Assembly: GCF_014805685.1 (NCBI RefSeq)
Contig: NC_060896.1
Coordinates: 4,708,889 to 4,772,888, forward strand
From: Silurus meridionalis
Lineage: Eukaryota > Chordata > Actinopteri > Siluriformes > Siluridae
Length of the DNA: 64,000 bases
Direction: 5' to 3'
The notes beneath the pieces were generated by a model, which was given only the letters and a program-made list of their open reading frames with translations, had not been told where the DNA came from and made no database searches. Of this stretch, positions 1-11,700 are shown one piece after another; the stretch's first letter is position 1, and each line of letters starts with the position of its first letter. The translations under genes were made by a program, and so were the position numbers.

Positions 1-479
1 GACGTTAAGGAGAAAAGGGAGTGAAGGATTGTGGGAAAGTGAAGGATGTGTAGGCCATGGTTTTGCACCACATCTCTCTTTATCTTCATAGCAGTGGGGT
101 CAAAACACCGGCAGGTCAAACTCAGAGGTTGCAAAGGAAATAACTAAGTGAAGTGTCAAACAGAAACCAGGAACTATAACTAGGAAACTATGCTGGACTT
201 CCAGAGACATGGTTTATTGTTCAAATACAATAGCAAGACCTGAAACCTCAGATCCTGCACTATATTCTGTATCCGTTACACCAAAATAGACCAAACTATG
301 TGAACCAAAGAGATCAATGAAATGCCCTGAAGCTCATCTTCATATTACACTTTACATACAAATATCTAGACCAAAAAAACTAACAGAAAAAAGTATACAC
401 GAGGAAAAGTAAATATAAGAAAATTCACAGGTTATAAGAATAATAAAGTTTTCATCAGTTAGAAAACAAAAATGTTTTC
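1..479. other. no gene recognised
   Basis: AT-rich non-coding sequence with no recognisable exon, RNA gene or repeat family. It probably belongs to a wtip intron or to the region upstream of that gene. Confidence 0.4.
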
Positions 480-1195
480 TATAGATACATTTCTTCAATG
501 TGTTTTTTTACCGTCTATGCTGCATTGTTTTCTTCACCTTCTTTTCTCAAATGTTTTCTTCAATTAGCATGCTGCTTTCATTGCTACAGTGTTTTCACCT
601 GCTATGCTACAAGTTTTCTAAAGCTAGCAAACTCTTTGCCTTCTGTTCTAAATTGTTCCTCAGCTAGCATACTACGTTTTCTTGATCTTCTATGCTACAG
701 TGTTTTAACATTTTTTTCTTCACTTTCTATGCTAAAATATTTTCTTTATTTTCTATGCTACATTTCCTTCACTTTCTATGCTACAATGTTTTCTACAAAT
801 TGCTACGTTTTCTACAAATTTTCTTCACTTTCTACACTACAGTGTTTTCTACGAAGTTCTCCACTTTCTATGCTACAATTTTTCTATAACTAGCAAACTC
901 TTTGCCTTCTGTTCTAAATTTTTCCTCAGCTAGCATGCTACCTTTTATGCTACAATTTTTTAAAAAAATTCTTCACTTTCAATGCTACAATATTTTCTTT
1001 ATTTTCTACATTTATTTCACTTTCTATGCTTCAATGTTTTCTACGAAGTTCTCTTCACTTCCTACGCTACGATGTTTTCTACGAAGTTCTCTTCACTTTC
1101 TATGCTACACTGTTTTCTACAACTTTTTCTTCACTTTCTATGCGATACTGTTCAGTTTCTATTCTGTTTTCTTCATTTTCTATGCAAAAATGAAT
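480..1195. repeat. T-rich degenerate tandem array
   Basis: The + strand repeats variants of CTTCACTTTCTATGCTACA followed by TTTTCTAC, with spacing of about 25-40 bp. A larger block with CTAGCAAACTCTTTGCCTTC occurs twice, near 622 and 892, about 270 bp apart, so the array has a second repeat level. The overlapping short reading frames here, rich in F, S, L and C, simply reflect this composition. Confidence 0.8.
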
Positions 1196-1377
1196 AATTA
1201 CATCTAAAAAAACAAAGTAAAAAAACAAATGTAATTAAGGATTATGTAGCGGTATTGCATTTTTTAATCTGTGTAATTATTTCAGGATGTTTTAATGTCA
1301 GTTAACATGCTAAAATGTTTACTTCACCTTTTTTTGAAGGAGGAAAAATTTAAACTTGAATTGAAATTCCTCTCCAG

Positions 1378-1379
<2 letters not shown>

Positions 1380-1442
<63 letters not shown>
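1380..1442. repeat. (AT)n microsatellite
   Basis: Uninterrupted TA dinucleotides, about 63 bp. Confidence 0.97.
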
Positions 1443-1447
<5 letters not shown>

Positions 1448-1965
1448 CTCAGAATACATAAAGAAGTCGGTTTCATAAATAAAAATTTGGAAAAACCTTA
1501 CCTTTCTTTCTCGCTCCGACAGCTTCATCATGTATTATTGACATGTTTCCGTCTGTCCGTGTGAACATTCTCATGCTGTCTTCTGAATAACTCATTGGGG
1601 AAAAAAACATCCTCAGGAATTTTTCCCACAAATCCCTGCCTTTGTGATGCTTGGCTTGGTGTGTTGCGAACTTGCGATATGGCGCAGGAGAAGACCGAGC
1701 GAAAGAGGGAAGAGAAAGATCTCTCTTTAGAGTGTCTCTTCGGCATTAACGCACAAGCCAGAGTGTACATTTTACCTGAAGCATTACAGGTGTTGCAGCT
1801 CCAGAGTAGAGAGAAGAGATTTTATAGTGAGATGTGGGTTATATGGGTCATACGCCATGGCTCTGTTGTTCCTGAGATTCAATATATAAACCTCACCAGA
1901 GGGCTTCGGCCGTCCACGGATAAACTCCAGGCTCACAGCTCAGTGAACTAACTTATTTTGGTGGT

Positions 1966-1966
<1 letters not shown>

Positions 1967-1998
<32 letters not shown>
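1967..1998. repeat. (CA)n microsatellite
   Basis: Sixteen CA units. Confidence 0.97.
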
Positions 1999-2000
<2 letters not shown>

Positions 2001-2123
2001 TACCCTCTGTTAAAGCAGCACAAGACGACTGGTGTGCAGTAGCAGCTGTACTGGGTTCGAGCTCTGGCGTGTGTGATGTATTGGGTTTAATGATGATGAT
2101 GATTGTTTTTCTGGTCACCCTCT

Positions 2124-2130
<7 letters not shown>

Positions 2131-2191
<61 letters not shown>
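2131..2191. repeat. (TG)n microsatellite
   Basis: About 30 TG units. With the CA tract near 1967 it forms an inverted pair that could fold back. Confidence 0.97.
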
Positions 2192-2194
<3 letters not shown>

Positions 2195-2643
2195 AGAAGC
2201 TAACAGCTCACATGTAAACACACAAAAATTCAACTTCCACATTACCTCCACCATAAACCTGTCTCCTCGTGTTGCTGTATCTTTAGCCGTTAAGTAACAT
2301 GGATGCAGCTTTGAGTCCCAAATGACCAAATTAAAGGTGAGGAGCTACATTTTAATCCCCCTGTTTTCAAAATGGTGACCATTACTTTTCATCATATGAC
2401 TAGCTCATAATTTTACCCTCATTTTGATTATTCGCTAAAAAAAAGAATTGGCAAGAATTAATTCTATTTGCTTGGTTTTGTTTAAGTGGTACATTTCATC
2501 ATTAGTAAACCTACAATAATTATATATTATATGTATTAGTGAGTTACTAGAGTTATTAGGCTATTTGGCCTAAATAAAATGGGTTTAATTTAAACCATTC
2601 AAACTTAAAAAAAATCACAACTCAAACCTAAAGTGTTATTGTA

Positions 2644-3130
2644 CAGTGACGGATGAAGTACACAAACCATGTACTTAAGTTAAAGATACACTCTGTAAAA
2701 TATTACTCCAGAAAATGTGCTCCACTTCAGTGAAAGTAAAAAAGTATTTGCCTTTAAATGTGCATAAGTATCCAAAGTACTATGATTTATCATGTTCCTA
2801 TTATCAATTTTTGCTTTTGCTTAATCAAAGACTCCAAAGTTACTCTTAGCACAAAAATCTATTAATAGAATGATATTAATGAATCAAACACTGATTGATA
2901 TTCATTGGAAATGATCATGAGCCCAAAACCTTCTTTTCAACTACTTAAAAAATTGCACAAATAAGGTCACGGGTGTTGTGGTGAGTTCTAGTCAGGAGTT
3001 TCTTCGATGATTTATTCCTTTAAAATGTTCTGCTTGATGTTGAACTGATGCTGTGCTAAATAGATACCACAAAGCGGCAATCAAAACAAGTTCAAAACAG
3101 AGTGCGCCATTACTGTTCAGCACTGGTATT
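2644..3130 (-). mobile_element. partial hAT copy (21737-type)
   Basis: Starts with CAGTGACGGATGAAGTAC, resembling the terminus of the hAT element at 21737-23191. It continues with phrases shared in reverse orientation with that element: CCCAAAACCTTCTTTTCAAC, TGGTGAGTTCTAGTCAGGAG and TGTTCTGCTTGATGTTGAAC. The far terminus was not found, so it is probably truncated. Confidence 0.7.
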
Positions 3131-3253
3131 ATACACATTTTATTAATGAGTACAATAATTGATACTAGAGTTGGTTGAATAAAGGATTAAGGTGTCAGTG
3201 GAATTTATCTTACTGTAAGCAGCCGTTGTGTGAGCAAAGTTTGAGAACCGCTA

Positions 3254-3366
3254 CGTTAGAGCAAAGTAACTACTCCTCGGTGAGCAAGGCCCTTAACCCC
3301 ATAGCTGCTCAGCTGTATGATTGAGATAAATGTAATTCAGTCTGTATAAGGACATCTGCCAAACAC
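3254..3366 (+). repeat. fish SINE-like tail fragment
   Basis: Contains GAGCAAGGCCCTTAACCCC, AGCTGCTCAGCTGTATGA and TGAGATAAATGTAA, the phrases that follow the tRNA-like head in the copy at 36826-36965. Only the 3' part is present. Confidence 0.6.
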
Positions 3367-3639
3367 CATAACTGTTCATTTAAATAGTTTCCTGAAATTG
3401 ACTAATCTCCCACCTGGGGTGTATTCACCATTTGCCCAAAGTACTTGGAATTGGCTCCAAAATCGATCATGGCACTGACCAGGATAAAACACTTAGAGGC
3501 TTAGAGAGTGATGGAAAAACAAATGGTAACCAAGGTAGCCTTTATTTAAATTAACACTATTGCAGTATGTTGCATATGGAACATATTGGAGTTTGAGGTT
3601 CTGTCTTTGCCCAAAACTAATACATTTTTGATTTGAAAA

Positions 3640-3925
3640 CACATTTTTCTTTCCGTTTTGGCGTTCCATCCACACGGGGATGGTGTTTTGAGTAATAAAA
3701 AAAAGAGCTTTTGAAAAAGGCTCTTACCTGGATACAATTGCAAACTTCGTATTCACGTCACACTTTTACGTTTTGCTCATACGCAGTACAGGGACGTGAG
3801 CATTTTCAGACGTTTCAGTGTGGATAAGCGACTTTTGGGAAATAATTGAAAATGTGTGTGTGGACGCAGAGTATTTTGAGATGAAAACTCCGTTTATCCG
3901 GATTAGTGTAGACGTAACCTGTGTG
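3640..3925. repeat. decayed interspersed repeat
   Basis: Holds phrases such as CGTTCCATCCACACGGGGAT, CAGTGTGGATAAGCGAC and CGTTTATCCGGATTAGTGTA near its two ends. Similar phrases occur at 59575-59740. It looks like a non-autonomous DNA element; the family is not identified. Confidence 0.4.
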
Positions 3926-4377
3926 TATAAAGTGTGTATAGCAGTATTTGATAGAGAATGTTTGGACGTAGGTTATTGACAAAGGCTGCAGGGAAAAAGA
4001 ATGTGCGAATCAGGCTTCACCATCCCCCTCCCTCCCTCCCTGTTTGTCTGTCTCTCTTACTGTCTCTCGGTGGGGTGGAGGAGAGAAGGGGCTGAATGGG
4101 ACCAGCCAGTGATCTCAGACCAAAAGAATGTCCCCATTTACTCACTCACACATTTAGCATCTTTTCTTTGCGTCTTTGCGTGCTAACCCCACCTGTCAGA
4201 GTGCTACAGTGACTCCCAGCTCGCGGCCCTGCAGCCCGTCACGTATTTCTTCATGCATCTGTACAGTCACCTTCCTGCCTTTCAACACGTTTAATTGTTC
4301 AACACAGGACTGAGCCTCAGAACTGTTGAGTTCAGAAATGTTTTCGCACACTATCTATCAATCCTGTCCCCACTACA

Positions 4378-4388
<11 letters not shown>

Positions 4389-4430
<42 letters not shown>
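4389..4430. repeat. (GT)n microsatellite
   Basis: About 21 GT units. Confidence 0.97.
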
Positions 4431-4432
<2 letters not shown>

Positions 4433-4591
4433 TGTTTTGTTGTCTCCAAAGCCCCAATCTGGATTCTCTGCAGCTGGCAGCAAACAGAGGCTTTCAAACA
4501 ACACCCGCTCTGTTGCCTGCACCCATTAGAGCCCTCATTTATGTGAATTAATCACGGCCTCTGTTAGTAAACTCATAGCTGGTGTCTGGCT

Positions 4592-4592
<1 letters not shown>

Positions 4593-4627
<35 letters not shown>
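4593..4627. repeat. (GT)n microsatellite
   Basis: About 17 GT units. Confidence 0.96.
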
Positions 4628-4773
4628 GGGATTCAGTTTGAAAGGGGCTAGGACATAAATTTTGGGGTTTGAATGAAAAGAGATGGGTCTCACCCACAAA
4701 CCCCAGGAACTAAAAGACTAGCTTGGCATGAAGAGTTAAATGCAGAACAGTCTGACTGATTTACAGACTCCTC

Positions 4774-4791
4774 TGTGTGCGTGTGTGTGTG

Positions 4792-4838
<47 letters not shown>

Positions 4839-4839
4839 G
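4774..4839. repeat. (GT)n microsatellite with GC interruptions
   Basis: GT tract of about 66 bp broken three times by GC. It is the third such tract within 450 bp. Confidence 0.96.
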
Positions 4840-5500
4840 GTATGAAAATACTATCCACATACCCATCCCTTCTTCATAAACTCCCGTGAATATACTGGGT
4901 ATTTTTCTCATCATATATAATTATTTCTATTTTTAAATTTTAGCATGCTTGAGAGCCCCCCGATTGCACAGTCCAGTTTAGTGTTTGTCTTATTAGTGTT
5001 GCCATACTCTATTGTATCCTGATCTATAGGTTTCTAAAGTTTAAATCCTATTCTTTCAGTTCAAATCCTTCAGACCGAAGCCAAATTGTTGGTGTGGTAG
5101 TTCCCATGTTATTTTGTTCAGGGCTTTTAAAACAACCTCATTATAATAACCATCACCCAGTCCTTCCTAATTAAATAATGTTACTGCCATTACCATTTGT
5201 TTAGATATCAGGTAAGCGGAAATATTTCCCTCCACAGAAAAGTCAGACCCTGATTATATTCGATGTGTCGTTTCACAGTATGGATAGGTTTTGTATGTGT
5301 GATCTCTGCTGCTGTAATAATATACATTTCCATTAGCATACCTGTGAGATTTTCAGTATGTTAATGCTTTGAATTACCTCTGCATAATGCTCTCATAATT
5401 ACTGGATTGACACAGCTGACATAAAAACAGAAACATTATATAGGCCAGTTACATCACGGGTAAATTTCTAGCATATACACAGTATGCAGTGTGATAAATA

Positions 5501-5930
5501 TACAGTAATCCCTCACCTATCGTGGGGGTTACCTTCCAGACCCCTCTCGAAAATCTTCGAAGTGGCAACCTAATATGTATACAGTACATTATACAGAATA
5601 CCTGTATATCTTGAGGCTTTATAAAAATGTCCCGACACTCCTATAACCCTTTCATCTGTTTTTAAACCTACGTTATTTTAACATCAAAAAGTCTATATAG
5701 ATACTCACCAGTGAAGATACAACCTGAATGATGAAGATGATGATGAAGCAAGTGTGCAGTACTAATGATGATGAAAGTGATGACATACCCAAGAAGAGCA
5801 TTACAGCTACTCCAAAAGCTTAATTTTTTAGGCTAGAAAATGGTTATTTTACCGCACAAATAATTAAAATAACTCAAAAAATCTGCGAAACAAAATTAGA
5901 TATGTTCCATTCAAAAACTCGCGTTACAGT
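5501..5930. mobile_element. pogo/Tigger-like MITE
   Basis: The left end TACAGTAATCCCTCACCTAT has the sequence style of pogo/Tigger termini. The right end runs CTCGCGTTACAGTA. The roughly 430-bp body has no transposase reading frame. The family is assigned from remembered terminus similarity only. Confidence 0.5.
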
Positions 5931-5945
5931 ATTTATATTTATATA

Positions 5946-6630
5946 TTGGGACGCTGTGTAAAATGTAAATAAAAACAGAATGCAATGATTTGCAAATCTT
6001 ATAAACCTATATTTTATTCACAATAGAAGATAGAAAACATATCAAATGTTTAAACTGAGGAAATTAACTATTTTAAGAAAAAAAAAAGCTAATTTTGAAA
6101 TTAATGGCAACAACACGTCCCAATAAATGTGGGACATTGTTTTTAATGCAGTGCCATCTGAGTTCCCAAAGATCACTGGCACCCAATATTGCATTTGGGC
6201 CTTGTCACTTGTCACTTAGAATCTTCTGATGATATTATGTGCTGAAGATGATCTATTTTAAGTCTTTGCAATTTTTTGTTCTGAAGTTTTTCACAGCTTT
6301 CACAGAGTTTTTCACAGAAGCTCTGCACAACTTTATTTCTGAGAGACTCTGCCTCTCTGAGATGCCTTTTTAATACCCGAGCATCTTATTGACCTGTTAT
6401 CAATTAACCTAATTAGATGCAAAATGTTCTTCCAGCTCTTTCTTTATAGTACCACTTGCTTTTCCAGCATTTTGTCGACCATTTCCAAATGTTTTTGAGA
6501 CGTGTTGCTGCCACCAATTTCCAAATAACCTTTTTTTTTTTTTTTTTTATAAAATGGTAAATTTTCTCAAGCGTTTCAATTCAAATAATTAAATTAAATG
6601 TTTTTATTTACATTTTACACTGTGTATAAT
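5946..6630. mobile_element. DNA transposon remnant with long inverted termini
   Basis: AAAATGTAAATAAAAACA near 5960 reappears inverted at 6600-6624 (TTTTTATTTACATTTTACAC). The next inner block, with ACACGTCCCAATAAATG near 6113, also reappears inverted as GAGACGTGTTGCTGCCACC near 6498. This is a fold-back, non-autonomous element with terminal repeats of roughly 150 bp. I recognise it as a common fish repeat but cannot name its superfamily. Confidence 0.65.
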
Positions 6631-6644
6631 ATAAAATGCAGTAT

Positions 6645-7550
6645 TGGGTTAATTAATGATGCACAGGAAAAAAAATTACAAACTAGTTTAATTATCTGTA
6701 AGTCATCAAGAAGTAACTTTTATACATTTATACAAATTAAAGCCGACAAGATTTGTGCTCCTGATTTATAAATCAAGAATGAATGATGTAAAACCCACCT
6801 CTTCTTAATAGTGTGTCCCAAACGTCTTAAAGAAAAATGTCTTCAAAAATTATTTCATACTTATTTTATATATTAATTATAACAAAAGAAGAACTTATTA
6901 AAATTATTCCTATAGCTGGATCAGAAAGCTGTCACTAGGTTTAACAGAAAATGTGTTCAGCACGTCACACTTGAGACTGTTGCTAAACATAACCGAAATT
7001 CAAGAAGACCGGACGTTTTTCAGATCAACCTATAAAGGGACGTCCACAAACATCTACTGATGAAGGCTCAACCTACATGGAGCTAACAAACATAGTTCCC
7101 TATACAGAAGCTTTTGGGATACTCTGTACATTATATTAGTTGTTGAATTTAGCTAATAATAATCATATTTCTGCTCCCAGGTTCACACTGAGTGCCAGAG
7201 AACAAGTTTGTATTTGCAATTCAATACGGTTGATGTTGAGAATTTTTATATTTGTTCCATAATCAAGATTTGTTTGACGTAGAGCTCATTAGTATGTTCA
7301 TGATGCGTGGGGTTTGGTTTCATACTGTTCTTCCGCATTTAAATACACAGCAGATTCATGCATTAGCTCCAGTCTGGTCTAATTATCTGACTCATGCGCT
7401 GTGAACTAATTGACTGATTTGTTTGCTGTGAGTTAATTATCAATGTAATTATTTACATAACAGTGAATTTTAATGCTTTTAATTGCACAGTTGACACAAT
7501 CACAGCAAACCGTTTTCGCTCATAGTGCGGGGATTAGTCGCGTTCAGAGT
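6645..7550. other. no gene recognised
   Basis: AT-rich sequence without a recognisable exon, RNA gene or repeat. Confidence 0.4.

Positions 7551-7551
<1 letters not shown>

Positions 7552-7602
<51 letters not shown>
7552..7602. repeat. (CT)n microsatellite
   Basis: About 25 CT units, a polypurine/polypyrimidine tract. Confidence 0.97.
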
Positions 7603-7607
<5 letters not shown>

Positions 7608-8774
7608 CTGATCGCAAAAAAGTTTCGCTCTACAGAGTGAAAATAGCACCAGCATGTGTTATTGGCATGGAAACAAAATTTCTGTCACTCACGTCACTGT
7701 TGAACCGCATTCAACTCCCAAGACCTAGAGGCAGATACACACTCCAGTGGGGCTTTTATATTCTCTTGCTTTACACACCTGATTGAACTTGCCAGATAAT
7801 TACCATGACTGAATCAGGTGCACGCACGCCAAGAAATCTTGAAAGCCGATCCAGCACACAAGTTTTGTTCGAGATGGCATATTAATATACTCTATACTGC
7901 AGCACTGTATCGTAAATAGTGTTTCTGAATAGTGTGCAGGATGTGATTGAGTATAATATGGTACACAGTCGTGTTGCATTGTCGGTCCAAAAGTCTTAAA
8001 AACAACATTGTTTCCTCGCGAAAATTACACTACACTTATTACTGGCACTCCAAAGTGTGATTATGCAACAAGTTGGCAAAGAAAAGAGGCAAAGGCATTT
8101 AAAAACCCAGCATACATGGGCGGACAGATTATAAATTCGCTAGCTAGCTAAATATTGATCCAATGTTCTAGGCAGTCTCATGTTCTGCTTGCCCAGAGGC
8201 CCAATTACTGAGCTACAAAGTGTCAACAAGAGTCATTTAATATTTATATCATGATCCCAGTGATCCTGCTTGACTGTCATGCAAATGTGAATGAAAAGCC
8301 TGAATATTCAGGTTGCTTGTCCCCAGGTGCCCAGCCTTATGATTTGTCCTCCTCTGAGCATAATAAGTTAACCAGAATAATATCCCTCTGTATAGAAGAG
8401 CCTGCTTACAACTTCTACAAAATTCTGCCCAGTTGTACATCATCTGTCTACATGCTGTGCTTATCTGGGGAAAATGTCTGCAGGATCTAAGCTGTTATTT
8501 GTAGGAACTCGAGGTCCTGTCTTTAATTCTCCACCTTTTATTTCCATAAGGGTCAAACTTGTGGTTTGCTTTTGAAGACTAACATGTCTCATACATTAGA
8601 TCAAGACGTAACATATCCCTCAGCGAGACTTTAATTAGACCAGTAAAGTCTGTTACTTCTGCGTTGGAGCTGAAGAAGCGAGACATCTTGTGGGTGGGTT
8701 ATTATGGCTCTGGTCGGTGAGGTGAGGTTTGTTTATGGCTGTGGCTCATCTTATGTCGTGTTTTGTTTCTTCAG
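7603..8774. other. wtip intron sequence, no other feature recognised
   Basis: Lies just upstream of the first visible wtip exon. No exon for the first half of LIM1 (CxxC...HxxC) is visible here or in 1-7600, so that exon must lie left of the window. Confidence 0.5.
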
Positions 8775-11700
8775 GGAGGAGACTGAGAGGAAAAGCGTTC
8801 TACAATGTGAATGGAAACGTCTACTGCGAGGAGGACTTTCTGGTAAGTGTATAAAAAACTCTGCTCATCTGCTCAACAGCTGAGGATTTTAAGGGTTTTT
8901 TTATATAGCGGTAATGGGGCTGCTACTTTTTGTCTAAGATTATCACAATTTCAGGATTTGTAGATGATTCAGACCAGTGCGCTTTAATTTCTAGAAAATA
9001 TCTTTGATGTGTGAGATATTCATAAGTTCTGACATACATATAGGCCACACCTCCTTTACTGGAATTGACTGGCACATAGTCTACAACTCCTATACTAGAA
9101 TTTACTGGCACATAGGCCACACCTGCTTAACTGGAAACGACTGACATATAGACCACACCTATTTTGCTAGGATTTACTGGCACATAAGCCACACCTCCTG
9201 AATTAGCATTGATTGGCACATATGCTAGAACTACTTTACTGGGACTAACAGGCACATAAACCACACCTACTTTACTGTGATTGACCAGTATACAGGCCAC
9301 ACCTCCTTTTTAAGAAGCGACATGCATTTAAGCCATATTTCCTTTACTCAGATTGTCAGGCACCTAAGCCACACCTCACTTACTGGGATTTACTGGCACC
9401 CAAACCACACCCCCTTTTCTGGGATTGACAGGCACATAGGCCACACCTGTTTTACTGGGACCTACTGACACCTATGTCACACCTCCCTAATTGGGACTAA
9501 AAGGAACAAAAGCTACACCTGCTTTATTAGGACTAACAGGCACATAGGCCACACCTCCTTTGCTGGGATAAATGGCACCTAGGCCACACCCTCTTTCTTA
9601 GAATTGGCAGGCACATAAACCACACCTCCTTTAATAAATTCAAAAGGCACATATGCCACACCTTGTTTAGTGGGACTGACAGGCACGTACACCATACCTA
9701 CACAGGCCACACCTTTTCTACCAAAACTGACAAACGATGTGTCTTATACTAATAATTTGTAGTTTTTGAGAAACACAAATTCAAGTATATATAAATATTT
9801 TATGTCAATGTCTACAGTGTGCTAGTTATAATCACAGCTGCATAATTATACTCCAGAACGGCTTCTGTAATCATAAAGATTGATTTGAACTGTTGATACC
9901 GTTTTGCACCAATTTCCATCTCAGGAAGATTTTCCTCGTCACTGTTGCCTCCGATTTGCTTCTATTAGGGATTTAAATCTGCTCCTATATTTCTGTAAAG
10001 CTACTGTTACTGTTAGCATTTTACATATACAGTTAGATGTAATTGAATTGCATGTTAGCAATAGGGACAGATGAACAGATGAGTTGATGAGCACAGATAA
10101 AACAGATTTATAACTGGAAGTGTGACTCAAGAATAAACCTCCTGACATTGAGAAAAAGAGATGGGGTGAAGGGATGGATCCTGGGCTAGACAGATAGAGG
10201 CACAGATAACAAGGACTGAAGGATGGATGGATAAGTAGATAAGAAGCATAAAGTGCATTTTACACATTCTTTAACCCTCATGGGAGAACAGATGTTGTGA
10301 CTGGCCAGAATAGAAATCCACCCCCTGCCCAGTTTAGTCCCATTTCCTCCCATCTCCCAATAGGGACTAATTACCCTCCCCCAAAACACACAATTACAGA
10401 AAGAGATGGAGGGATGAGAGAGAGACGAGCCGTCCTTGGTAGATAAATTCTGGGCATTGCATGAGAACATTGTCAGTATTTATTTATTTTTTCTAAAGGC
10501 AATAATAGGGGCTCTGAGCACATTCTCTCCTCTCCTGAGATTATTACTCTGACAGGGAGGGGTGTTATGAGTTTGAAATCCCTAAACCGTAATCACAGTA
10601 GCAAACCCAGTGATGAGCTACTGCTGTGGACTCCTGCACAAGCCATAAAATATTTATACATCTGTGCTGCATGTAAGTTTTCTTCAAAACCTTGATCATT
10701 CTAGTACATTGTAAGGGTTTTCAAAAGTTGGGCTTTTCCATCTCAGATATAAAGAGCAATACAAATATTGACTGCAATCGACTATACGACTACTGGTTTT
10801 GTCTATAAAGTGTACAACTATTAACATATAAACATCATTACAGAGTCTCGTTGTTATGGGTGTTAGCAATTTATGAACTTAGAAGGGAGTTTATTGTATT
10901 TACACACTCGTTTTTTTAGTACACTGAGCATAGAGGAGTAGTTGTAGCATTTATGCTGCGATTTCTGAGGTAATTGTTCCCTTTTTAAATCTCCCAAATC
11001 TTAAAAAGTGAGGATTAAATACATATATAGAGAAATATCCCTTAATTTAAATTTATTTTACAGTAAAGTTCAACAGTCTTGAGAATAAAGCGCAGGATTT
11101 AGACGCAGCCAGTCTTTAAATAGTATATTAAGATTGCAATTAAATGTGAAAAACTTTACAGATTGGCAGGAAAATATTTATCATAGATTTGTTTTTAATA
11201 TCAGAGGTCACTTTGAGGCTCAGACTTGAAGTTAGTTGAGTGCCTTGGGCTCCTATACAAATACTAATTGTATTGTTTTTCTCGTGGTAAAGTGTTCTTG
11301 AACAGATGGAGGTTATTGCATTGTTAGAAAATATTCTCAGACTGAATGGGAGGGAAAAACTATTTATAATTTTCACCAACTGGCCTGTTTTTTGGAGGAT
11401 GGTGGAAACCAGGGAAATCCAATTTCGACACAACGAGAACATGTAGAACTCTATGTAGACAGACAAGCGCAGGGTTGATTGATCAGGGACCCTGGAGTTG
11501 TGAGATGACAATGTAGCCCACTGCACCGAGAGTCTTTCCGTTAATAAATCTTCTGGGGCTTAGAAGTTTCAACCCCTTCTTGAAGTCTTTGTCATATGGT
11601 AGGTGTGTGTCTTCCTCCCCTTTTTTGAATTGATTACTAAGATAATTGGCCCTGACATCGGGGGTCTGACAGATGGTCCAAAGTGTATAAGGTGGTGGAG

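Noticed and set aside
498..1207. F/S/C-rich frames
   Set aside because: Products of the T-rich tandem array; all shift together with the repeat.
1528..1951. 80- and 118-codon frames on opposite strands
   Set aside because: No recognised domain, no LIM-like cysteine spacing, and no fit to wtip splice phase.
9036..9720. Regular 36-bp repeats as a possible CRISPR array
   Set aside because: Units are contiguous with no unique spacers, and the DNA is vertebrate. The same applies to the 36-bp units at 46-47.4 kb.
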